Positions 6,005 to 11,157 of a stretch of 11,157 bases of DNA are shown here, in pieces (within the stretch, counting starts at the first letter, position 1; each line of letters begins with the position of its first letter). This DNA comes from SFTH01 sp963643985. GTDB lineage: Bacteria > Bacillota > Clostridia > Christensenellales > Aristaeellaceae. The stretch lies in assembly GCA_963643985.1 (NCBI GenBank), contig CAVINP010000068.1, forward strand, positions 1-11,157, read 5' to 3'. A program made the position numbers and the translations under genes. The notes below the pieces were generated by a model. It was not told where the DNA came from. It saw only the letters and a program-made list of their open reading frames with translations, and did not search any database.

Positions 6005-6235
6005 ATGAAAGCGGTTAATATCAAACTCAGCCTGGCGGAAAATGTAAAGTGCTTCGTCAACATTGCGAACAAGTACCCCTATGACCTGGACCTGCGCGTC
6101 GGTCGCCACGTTGTGGACGGCAAGTCCATCCTGGGCATCTTCAGCCTGGATCTCTCCAAGCCGATCACGCTCGAAGTTTACTCCGATCACTGCGACGATC
6201 TGATGGAAGAACTCAAGCCCTTCATCGTCAGCTGA
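6005..6235 (+). CDS. HPr-like phosphocarrier fold protein lacking the active-site histidine
   Basis: A 76-residue cytoplasmic protein matching the HPr fold of the phosphotransferase system. HPr carries phosphate on His15 in the motif GxHARPA and is regulated at Ser46. Here the region that would hold His15 reads AENVKCFVN (about 11-19), with no His-Ala-Arg-Pro. The Ser46 region is well kept as GKSILGIFSLDLSKP (39-53), with Ser41 in the place of Ser46. Clostridia often encode such a shortened HPr-like protein alongside true HPr. It probably cannot relay phosphate to sugars, so a regulatory or HPr-kinase-related role is an inference. The ATG at 6005 is chosen; AAGGGG lies 12 nt upstream, a rather long spacing, and a GTG at 5996 would be too close to that site. 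A terminator follows, so the gene is monocistronic. Confidence 0.85.
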   Translation: MKAVNIKLSLAENVKCFVNIANKYPYDLDLRVGRHVVDGKSILGIFSLDLSKPITLEVYSDHCDDLMEELKPFIVS

Positions 6236-6256
6236 TCCGGACAAGTCAGAACAGCT

Positions 6257-6290
6257 GCCGCCATTGACCTCTGATCGATGGCGGCTTTTT
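6257..6290 (+). terminator. Rho-independent terminator of the HPr-like gene
   Basis: The perfect 8-bp stem GCCGCCAT/ATGGCGGC (6257-6264 and 6278-6285) has a 13-nt loop and is followed by TTTTT (6286-6290). It lies 21 bp after the stop codon. Confidence 0.92.
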
Positions 6291-6317
6291 CATGCGCATT
6301 TTTGATACAACAGATAA

Positions 6318-6347
6318 TTGACGGGAGGCACTCTTATCGTATATAAT
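6318..6347 (+). promoter_or_regulatory. Promoter of the fructokinase-type gene
   Basis: TTGACG (6318-6323) and perfect TATAAT (6342-6347) have an 18-bp spacer. The predicted start is near 6354, about 36 nt before the ATG. The apparent longer open frame that begins at 6318 starts inside this -35 box and is not real. Confidence 0.85.
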
Positions 6348-6368
6348 GGATGTGTAAATAATAAACTT

Positions 6369-6385
6369 TCAAACGGGAGGTTTGA
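6369..6385 (+). promoter_or_regulatory. Small hairpin presenting the SD in its loop
   Basis: TCAAAC (6369-6374) and GTTTGA (6380-6385) form a perfect 6-bp stem around the loop GGGAG, which is most of the SD sequence of the kinase gene (ATG at 6390). The fold could tune ribosome access. It is seen in sequence but its effect is unknown. Confidence 0.4.
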
Positions 6386-6389
6386 GATA

Positions 6390-7334
6390 ATGTACGACGT
6401 GATATCGCTGGGCGAGCTTCTGATTGATTTTGCGACCCTGTCAACCGACGAAACGGGTTATCCGACCATGGCGGCACATCCGGGCGGGGCACCGGCCAAC
6501 TATTTGGCGGCTGTGGCGAAGTTCGGCGGCAAGGCGGGCTTTATCGGCAAGATCGGCACGGACACCTTCGGCAAGCTCCTGCTGGGCACGCTGAGGGAAG
6601 CCGGCATCGAGACAAAGGGCATCGTGGCCTCCGATGACTACTTTACCACCCTGGCCTTTGTCACCTTTGACGCGCAGGGCGACCGCGAGTTCTCCTTTGC
6701 ACGCAAGCCGGGCGCGGACACGCAGCTGAGCTTTGACGAGGTGGATCTGTCCCTCATCGACGCAACGAAGGTCTTTCATTTCGGCACGCTGTCGCTGACG
6801 GACGAGCCTGCGCGGGAGACCACCTACCGCACGGTGGAGTACGCAAGGTCGAAGGGCAAGCTGATCAGCTTTGATCCCAATCTCAGAAAGCCGCTCTGGA
6901 AGGATCTGAATGAGGCCAAGGCGCAGATGCTCTGGGGGCTTGAGCATTCGGATGTTGTGAAGATCAGTGACGAGGAAGTCGAATTCCTCTTTGGTCTGGG
7001 CGTGCGCGAGGGCGCAGACTACATCATGGCGCACTATCCGATCAGACTGCTCTTTGTCACCTGCGGTGCGGACGGCTGCTGGTTCCAAAATAAACAGGCC
7101 GGCGGTCAGGTTGACGGCATGCACGGGATCAAGGTCATCGACACGACCGGCGCGGGCGACATCTTCGGCGGCAGCGCGATGTGGAAACTGCTGGCAAGCG
7201 GCAAGGCCCCCGAGGATCTCTGCGAGGCGGAACTGAGGGACATCGTATCCTTTGCCTGCAGGTCGGCCGGCTTGTCCACCACCCGTCAGGGCGGCATATC
7301 CAGCATCGCCGAACTCAGTGAAATAGAAGCATAA
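6390..7334 (+). CDS. PfkB-family carbohydrate kinase, probable fructokinase
   Basis: Cytoplasmic sugar kinase of 314 residues, the usual size for fructokinases of the PfkB/ribokinase superfamily, which use ATP to phosphorylate fructose to fructose-6-phosphate. The N-terminal GELLIDF (8-14) and PGGAPANYLAAVAKFGG (31-47, substrate loop) are the pattern of bacterial and plant fructokinases. GFIGKIGTDTFG (50-61) follows. FDPNLRKPLW (161-170) and KISDEEVEFLFG (191-202) are typical of this branch. The ATP/anion-hole motif DTTGAGDIFGG (251-261) holds the catalytic base Asp257. The start ATG at 6390 has GGGAGG 9 nt upstream, inside a small hairpin. The gene has its own strong promoter and converges with a ribokinase gene. 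Substrate specificity for fructose is by family resemblance; another ketohexose is possible. Confidence 0.9.
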   Translation: MYDVISLGELLIDFATLSTDETGYPTMAAHPGGAPANYLAAVAKFGGKAGFIGKIGTDTFGKLLLGTLREAGIETKGIVASDDYFTTLAFVTFDAQGDREFSFARKPGADTQLSFDEVDLSLIDATKVFHFGTLSLTDEPARETTYRTVEYARSKGKLISFDPNLRKPLWKDLNEAKAQMLWGLEHSDVVKISDEEVEFLFGLGVREGADYIMAHYPIRLLFVTCGADGCWFQNKQAGGQVDGMHGIKVIDTTGAGDIFGGSAMWKLLASGKAPEDLCEAELRDIVSFACRSAGLSTTRQGGISSIAELSEIEA

Positions 7335-7342
7335 GCAAATGA

Positions 7343-7371
7343 GGGGAGCACGCCGCAACGACGCGCTCCCC
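7343..7371. terminator. Shared hairpin between convergent kinase genes
   Basis: GGGGAGC (7343-7349) and GCTCCCC (7365-7371) form a 7-bp GC-rich stem, extended by two inner pairs after a mismatch. It lies 8 bp after the fructokinase stop and 9 bp after the ribokinase stop. There is no good T-run on either side, so termination would be weak or factor-dependent. It may serve both genes. Confidence 0.55.
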
Positions 7372-7380
7372 GATGTATCC

Positions 7381-8280
7381 CTATCCTCTTTCTTTCAAAA
7401 AATCCATGACCTCGTCCCGGCGCGGTATGCTCACCGAGGCCCCCGCGCGACCGACCGCAATGGCACTGGCCGCCGAGGCGATGCGCAGTGCTTCGGGCAT
7501 CTCCAGCCCGCGCTGCATGCACGATATGATGTAGCCGCAGAAGGTGTCGCCCGCTGCGGTGGTGTCCACGGCATTGACCTTGAATATGCCGTGCTCATAC
7601 ACCCGATCGCCGTCGGCACAGAGCACGCCGGCCTCGCCGACCGTCATCACGATGCGGGCCTTGGGATAGCGGCGCTGCATGGCAAAGAGTATATCATGAA
7701 AGTCATCCGAACTGCTCTGCGAGAGGGCTTTGGCCTCGATCTCGTTGAGCACGAAGCAGTCAATGTCCTCCGGCGGCAGGTTGCACATCACCTCGTCGAT
7801 GGGCGAGGGATTGACCACCACGTACAGCCCACGCTGCTTTGCGGCATGAATGGCGTAGGGCACTTCGGAGGTCTCGTTCTGGCAGAGGAAGCAGTCACCG
7901 GGCGCGAATCCGGCCAGCACACGGTCGATGTCGGCGCGGGTGATCTGGCGGTTGGCACCGCCGTAGACGATGATGCAGTTGTTGCCGCCCTCGTTGACCT
8001 GTATCACGGCATGGCCGCTCTCGCCCTCGAGCGTCATGATTTCGGAGACGTCCGCGCCGGCTGCGGCAATCTGATCGCGCAGCATGCCCCCGTCTCCGCC
8101 GACGGCACCGAAGTGTACTGTGTCACAGCCGGCCCGCGCCAGCGCGACGCTCTGGTTGAGTCCTTTGCCGCCGCAGTAGAAATTCAGAGTGCTGCAAGTG
8201 ATTGTCTCGCCGGCCCGCACAAAATGGTCGACGGAATACACGCGATCGATGTTCAGTGAACCGTAGTTGAGAACCCGCAC
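7381..8280 (-). CDS. rbsK: Ribokinase
   Basis: Cytoplasmic ATP-dependent kinase of 299 residues that converts D-ribose to ribose-5-phosphate, feeding the pentose phosphate and nucleotide pathways. The PfkB signature 1 region FYCGGKGLNQSVALARAG (34-51) is of ribokinase rather than fructokinase type. GGDGG (61-65), NEGGNN (96-101, contacts ribose) and NPSP (157-160) follow. The nucleotide and catalytic motif is DTTAAGDTFCGY (239-250) with catalytic Asp245. The start is GTG (8280-8278) with AAAGGGG 8 nt upstream; an out-of-frame ATG at 8285 cannot serve. No rbs transport genes lie nearby. The gene follows a tRNA-Ser pair and its terminator by only 23 bp, and no promoter of its own is visible. 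Expression may depend on read-through. Other pentose or nucleoside substrates cannot be ruled out. Confidence 0.92.
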   Translation of the reverse strand: MRVLNYGSLNIDRVYSVDHFVRAGETITCSTLNFYCGGKGLNQSVALARAGCDTVHFGAVGGDGGMLRDQIAAAGADVSEIMTLEGESGHAVIQVNEGGNNCIIVYGGANRQITRADIDRVLAGFAPGDCFLCQNETSEVPYAIHAAKQRGLYVVVNPSPIDEVMCNLPPEDIDCFVLNEIEAKALSQSSSDDFHDILFAMQRRYPKARIVMTVGEAGVLCADGDRVYEHGIFKVNAVDTTAAGDTFCGYIISCMQRGLEMPEALRIASAASAIAVGRAGASVSIPRRDEVMDFLKERG

Positions 8281-8303
8281 GTCATCAGCCCCTTTCAGTC
8301 GGT

Positions 8304-8336
8304 AAAAAAAGAAGCATGATGGTTGCGCATCATGCT
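8304..8336 (-). terminator. Rho-independent terminator of the tRNA-Ser pair
   Basis: The perfect 9-bp stem AGCATGATG/CATCATGCT (8313-8321 and 8328-8336) has a 6-nt loop. In minus-strand reading it is followed by TC and seven T residues (8310-8304). It lies 5 bp after the tRNA-Ser(GCT) CCA end. Confidence 0.92.
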
Positions 8337-8341
8337 CTGTG

Positions 8342-8433
8342 TGGCGGAGAAGGAGGGATTTGAACCCTCGCGGCAGTTACCCCACCCTACTCCCTTAGCA
8401 GGGGAGCCCCTTCGGCCTCTTGGGTACTTCTCC
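8342..8433 (-). tRNA. tRNA-Ser (anticodon GCT)
   Basis: 92 nt including an encoded CCA (8344-8342). The acceptor GGAGAAG pairs with CTTCTCC and the discriminator is G. The anticodon arm is CTCCC-CTGCTAA-GGGAG with anticodon GCT (reads AGC/AGU). A long variable arm, as required for serine tRNAs, and a T-arm GAGGG-TTCAAAT-CCCTC are present. It is the second gene of a two-tRNA transcript. Confidence 0.97.
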
Positions 8434-8458
8434 ACGGCCTACGAAAGGTATATTCTTC

Positions 8459-8547
8459 TGGCGGAGAGAGAGGGATTCGAACCCCCGGTGCCTTTCGACA
8501 TCACTGGTTTTCAAGACCAGCGCCTTCAACCACTCGGCCATCTCTCC
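8459..8547 (-). tRNA. tRNA-Ser (anticodon TGA)
   Basis: 89 nt with encoded CCA (8461-8459). The acceptor GGAGAGA pairs with TCTCTCC and the discriminator is G. The anticodon arm is CTGGT-CTTGAAA-ACCAG with anticodon TGA (reads UCN codons). The variable arm is long and the T-arm has GGTTCGAATCC. It is separated from the second tRNA-Ser by 25 bp, and both share one promoter and terminator. Confidence 0.97.
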
Positions 8548-8566
8548 TTGCTCAACCAGCTTTGTC

Positions 8567-8595
8567 ATTATAACAGATTTGATTTGCGTTGTCAA
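8567..8595 (-). promoter_or_regulatory. Consensus promoter of the tRNA-Ser pair
   Basis: TTGACA (8595-8590) and TATAAT (8572-8567) are both perfect consensus, 17 bp apart, on the minus strand. Transcription would start about 13 nt before the first tRNA. Such a perfect promoter fits a stable RNA operon. Confidence 0.92.
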
Positions 8596-8669
8596 GCCTT
8601 GAAATGCGCCCCGACTCGCTTCAAATCATGATTTTCTGTGACAAGAATTTGACAATGCGCGGCCCCCGG

Positions 8670-8698
8670 TTGAAAAACAGGGGCAAATGCATTAAAAT
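8670..8698 (+). promoter_or_regulatory. Promoter of the solute-binding lipoprotein gene
   Basis: TTGAAA (8670-8675) and TAAAAT (8693-8698) are 17 bp apart. Transcription would start near 8705, leaving an unusually long leader of about 190 nt before the ATG at 8895. It is back to back with the tRNA promoter. Confidence 0.7.
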
Positions 8699-8704
8699 TT
8701 TGAG

Positions 8705-8894
8705 TAAGAGGATGCCGAGAGGAACAGATGCCCCGCTCCGAAACGTCTAAACAGCGGTGACCGGTTAAACGGTCAGGTTTTTATCGTTTGGAAGGCCCAC
8801 AGCCCGTGACTCCCATGCAAGGGGAGGGGCGGTGGCAGGGTTCATAAAGCCCGTCTGTTGTATCCGTGAAACAGTGAAAGACAAAGGGGGAGAG
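8705..8894 (+). promoter_or_regulatory. Structured 190-nt leader with attenuator-like hairpin
   Basis: No gene is supported here. Two stems abut each other: CCGCT/AGCGG (8733-8737 and 8753-8757), then TGACCG/CGGTCA (8758-8763 and 8770-8775). The second is followed by GG and TTTTT (8778-8782), like a terminator. A third, nested hairpin at 8797-8835 pairs CCAC, CCC and CTCCC with GGGAG, GGG and GTGG. This could be a cis-regulatory attenuator, or a small RNA of about 80 nt ending near 8783. I could not match it to a riboswitch class I know. Confidence 0.4.
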
Positions 8895-10940
8895 ATGATG
8901 AGGAAGCTGCTGATATATCTTTTGACCGTGGTGATGCTTACGGGCTGTGCGCATGCTCAGGAAGCGACATATGTCCGCGCCGCACGCGGCAACATCAGGA
9001 CCAATCCGCTCTTCGTGACGGAGAGGGACGATGCCGACATAGCGGATCTGCTCTGCAGTCATCTCTTTGACCGGACGGCTTCGGGTGCCGTGGCCACGGA
9101 TGAATCGGAAGCGGCCGAGCACGGCGTGGCGGATGTCGTCATCGAGAAGCAGAGCGACGGCAGCGTGAACTACAACATCACCCTGCGCGAGGGGCTGTAC
9201 TTCTCGGACGGCGAGGAAATCGACGCGGACGACGTGATCTTTGCCATGTACGTGCTGCTCGATCCCACCTACGACGGCGGCCTGGCATTGTCCGATGTGT
9301 CCATATCGGGGCTTGACGACTATCGCGGCACGATGCTGCCGCTGTATGAACTGCTCCTGAGCGCGGGCCGAGACAACGAAAATTTCGCGCTCTGGGCACA
9401 GGAGACGCAGACCTCCTTCTGGGAGGCCGTCGATGAAGCCGGCACGCAGTTGGCCCGGGATGTGACAGACTATCAGGTCTCCAATTTTCTGACGGAGGAC
9501 ACGGCCACACTCATCGGCAGCAGCGTTGAGGCCATTCAAAAGGACAGCCGGCTGCAGCTGCACTTTGCGATGGAGATGGACGGCTTCGGTTCGGCCTGGA
9601 CGGAAGATGCAACCGCGACGGATTTCTGGCAGGCCATGGTCAACGGTTATGACGGCGATCCCGTGGTGGCAGCCAACGCCGAGGGGCTGGGCACGGGGCT
9701 GCTCGAGCGCATGGGCGATGCGATCGACAGCTACAGCCGCGGCGTGTCCGTCAGCGACGGCGCGGCCTCTGTCGGCGGTATAGAGCGCACGGGGCGCTAC
9801 AGCCTGACGGTGCATGCGGAAAAGTATTCGGCGGGCGATCCGGAAACGCTCAACATTCCCGTCGTGCCGCTGCACGTCTTCGGCGATGCCGGGGCCTACG
9901 ACTACGAGAACGGCAATTTCGGCTTTAGCAAGGGCAACCTCAGCGCCGTTCGCGCTGCACGCGCCACGGTGAGCTGCGGCAAATACACGGTGGCCGCCGA
10001 TGAGGCCGGCGCGTGCGTGCTTGAGGCCAATCCGAGTGCGCAGGATGCGCCCGACCTGCCCCGACTGAGCGTCGTGAAGGTTGATGAGGACAGCCTCATG
10101 GACGGCCTGACGGACGCGAGCATTGACTGCGCCCGCGTCTCCTGGAGCGAGGACAACGCCGAACTGCCGGCTGAGGCCGGCACGGTGCTCAGTGCGACGC
10201 CCGTCGTATCAAAGACCTATGCCGTCATCGGCATAAGTGCCGGCCGCGTGAAGATTGGCGAGGCAGGCTCGGACGGAAGCAAGGCACTGCGCAAGGCTCT
10301 GTTGGGGCTGTTTGAGGCGCAGCGTGCGTCTGCCGTTCAGAGCGTGTACGGTGCGTGGGCGACGGCCATCGCGGACCCCGTCTGGCCGGGCAGTCCGCTG
10401 TACGCGAACCGCTCCTGCGAGGATGTGACGGCCGACGAAGCGCTCGAGAATGCGATCGCGCTTCTGCAGACCGCAGGCTACGTCTGGGACGGCGAGAAAT
10501 TCACCGCAGCCCCCGAAGGCGGTTCGATGACATTCACGATCTCCTTTGCCGAAGGTGCCGAGGACAGCGTGGGCTACATCATGGCCGAGCGGGTGCGGGC
10601 ACAACTGGAGCAGATCGGCATTACGCTCACGATACGGCTCATCGATCCGCTGATATGGCAGGGCAATGTCGAAAACGGCATGGAGCAGATCTGGATTGCG
10701 GAGCGCAGCGGCGAATATGCGCCGGATCTGTCCGCACTGTACCATTCCGCAGATCCCGCCGAAATGAACGTGTTCGGCCTGTCGGATGAGAAAGCGGACG
10801 CATGTCTGGCCGAACTGGAAACCGCGACGGATACCGCCGAGCGCAGGGAAATATGCACACGTCTTATGGACATCGTGCGCGACTGGGGCGTGTCCGCGGG
10901 CGTATACTGCCTCAACGACATGCTGATCACGCGCGGCTGA
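8895..10940 (+). CDS. ABC transporter substrate-binding lipoprotein, family 5 (peptide/nickel type)
   Basis: Extracytoplasmic receptor of 681 residues resembling oligopeptide-binding proteins (SBP_bac_5). A lipoprotein signal peptide ends in the lipobox LTGC, with the acylated Cys at residue 18. The best family match is YNITLREGLYFSDGEEIDADD (93-113) followed by VIFAMYVLLDP, the standard first-lobe motif. The C-terminal third again has the usual pattern: GYVWDGEKF, then a stretch near AERVRAQLEQIGITLTIRLI, then a conserved end region. The middle part is divergent and longer than usual, since most relatives have about 500-600 residues. Start codons at 8895 and 8898 are both possible; GGGGG is 4 or 7 nt upstream, so the second may be better spaced. 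No permease or ATPase gene is adjacent, so it is an orphan here and its ligand is unknown. Confidence 0.88.
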   Translation: MMRKLLIYLLTVVMLTGCAHAQEATYVRAARGNIRTNPLFVTERDDADIADLLCSHLFDRTASGAVATDESEAAEHGVADVVIEKQSDGSVNYNITLREGLYFSDGEEIDADDVIFAMYVLLDPTYDGGLALSDVSISGLDDYRGTMLPLYELLLSAGRDNENFALWAQETQTSFWEAVDEAGTQLARDVTDYQVSNFLTEDTATLIGSSVEAIQKDSRLQLHFAMEMDGFGSAWTEDATATDFWQAMVNGYDGDPVVAANAEGLGTGLLERMGDAIDSYSRGVSVSDGAASVGGIERTGRYSLTVHAEKYSAGDPETLNIPVVPLHVFGDAGAYDYENGNFGFSKGNLSAVRAARATVSCGKYTVAADEAGACVLEANPSAQDAPDLPRLSVVKVDEDSLMDGLTDASIDCARVSWSEDNAELPAEAGTVLSATPVVSKTYAVIGISAGRVKIGEAGSDGSKALRKALLGLFEAQRASAVQSVYGAWATAIADPVWPGSPLYANRSCEDVTADEALENAIALLQTAGYVWDGEKFTAAPEGGSMTFTISFAEGAEDSVGYIMAERVRAQLEQIGITLTIRLIDPLIWQGNVENGMEQIWIAERSGEYAPDLSALYHSADPAEMNVFGLSDEKADACLAELETATDTAERREICTRLMDIVRDWGVSAGVYCLNDMLITRG

Positions 10941-10950
10941 AATACATGAT

Positions 10951-10988
10951 AAACAGGGCCTGCCTTGCTTTGACGGCAGACCCTGTTT
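10951..10988 (+). terminator. Terminator-like hairpin after the solute-binding protein gene
   Basis: AAACAGGG-CTGCC (10951-10964, one mismatch) pairs with GGCAG-CCCTGTTT (10975-10988) around a 10-nt loop, starting 10 bp after the stop. The T residues are part of the stem and the following bases are CATTGC, so it is an imperfect intrinsic terminator. A second small hairpin, TTGCAT/ATGCAA (10991-10996 and 10999-11004), follows. Confidence 0.6.
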
Positions 10989-11020
10989 CATTGCATTCAT
11001 GCAAATCCCCTTGGGATCCC

Positions 11021-11156
11021 CTGATTAATTCGGCGGCAAATCTGAGCGTGCCTTTCGCCCATCTGCTTCGTACGCACCCGCCGCACTGCGCCTTCGCGCA
11101 GCGGCGCGACTGCTGTTACGAAATTCACTGCTCAGCTTACCACCTCATTTAATCAG
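11021..11156. repeat. 136-bp imperfect palindrome, possible dispersed repeat or structured RNA
   Basis: Terminal inverted repeats CTGATTAA (11021-11028) and TTAATCAG (11149-11156) enclose further nested pairs. These are GGcGG with CCaCC (11032-11036 and 11140-11144), CTGAGCGTG with CACtGCTCAG (11042-11050 and 11126-11135), TTCGTA with TACGAA (11067-11072 and 11117-11122), and a central hairpin GCCG..CTGCGC with GCGCAGCGGC (11080-11091 and 11096-11105). No protein is supported. The shape resembles intergenic palindromes such as ERIC-type elements, but whether it recurs in this genome cannot be seen from one copy. Confidence 0.5.
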
Positions 11157-11157
11157 T

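Noticed and set aside
8758..8806. Words resembling the SRP RNA apical loop (GGTCAGG, GGAAGG, CAGCC)
   Set aside because: Twelve extra bases separate the loop halves and the flanking bases do not pair as in domain IV, so it is not an SRP RNA.
8859..8873. parS-like word TGTATCCGTGAAACA
   Set aside because: The right half matches the Firmicutes parS half-site GTGAAACA, but one base is missing in the left half and the dyad is broken. ParB sites need the symmetry, so this is probably chance.
8781..9875. 364-codon minus-strand open frame opposite the binding protein
   Set aside because: It is antisense to a gene with a lipobox and SBP_bac_5 motifs. Its own translation shows no domain, and it starts with no ribosome site.
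1..11157. CRISPR arrays, prophage genes, transposases, toxin-antitoxin or defence systems
   Set aside because: No regularly spaced repeats and no matching protein motifs were found on either strand. All clear protein genes belong to common transport, kinase, partition or envelope families.

Overview
The window looks like chromosomal DNA of a fairly high-GC Gram-positive anaerobe of the class Clostridia (Bacillota). The evidence is the strong G-rich Shine-Dalgarno (SD) sequences, sigma-A type promoters close to TTGACA-17-TATAAT, a Firmicutes-style soj/spo0J pair, a VanW-domain protein, an HPr-like protein and a lipoprotein-type solute-binding protein. The signal peptides have the Lys-start, Ala/Leu-rich form common in gut Clostridia (perhaps Christensenellales-like, a tentative guess). 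No phage, transposase, CRISPR array or toxin-antitoxin module was found. Most of the window is ordinary housekeeping and transport DNA; the unexplained signals lie between genes.

Layout. Positions 1-1883 (minus strand) hold a TRAP transporter operon: a TAXI-type binding protein followed by the first 235 residues of a fused membrane subunit that runs off the left edge. Its promoter has a long palindrome at the predicted transcription start. Positions 1884-2297 contain no supported gene but do contain a promoter-like site, inverted repeats and a terminator-like hairpin on the plus strand, so possibly a non-coding RNA. On the minus strand at 2298-5846 are a sugar-nucleotidyltransferase, a short secreted VanW-domain protein, and parA-parB, each with a recognisable promoter or terminator. 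A possible 28-residue peptide overlaps the start region of parA.

From 5920 to 7371 the plus strand carries an HPr-like protein without the phosphorylated histidine, then a fructokinase-type PfkB kinase. A ribokinase (7381-8280, minus) converges on it. Upstream of the ribokinase are two tandem tRNA-Ser genes (anticodons GCT and TGA) with a consensus promoter and a terminator. A second promoter facing the other way drives a structured leader and a large orphan family-5 solute-binding lipoprotein (8895-10940, plus). The right edge holds a 136-bp imperfect palindrome that looks like a structured RNA or a dispersed repeat.

Functionally, the window brings together organic-acid and oligopeptide-type uptake receptors, two sugar kinases, a nucleotide-sugar enzyme and chromosome segregation. 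The genes sit in separate small transcription units, and nothing indicates one joint pathway.
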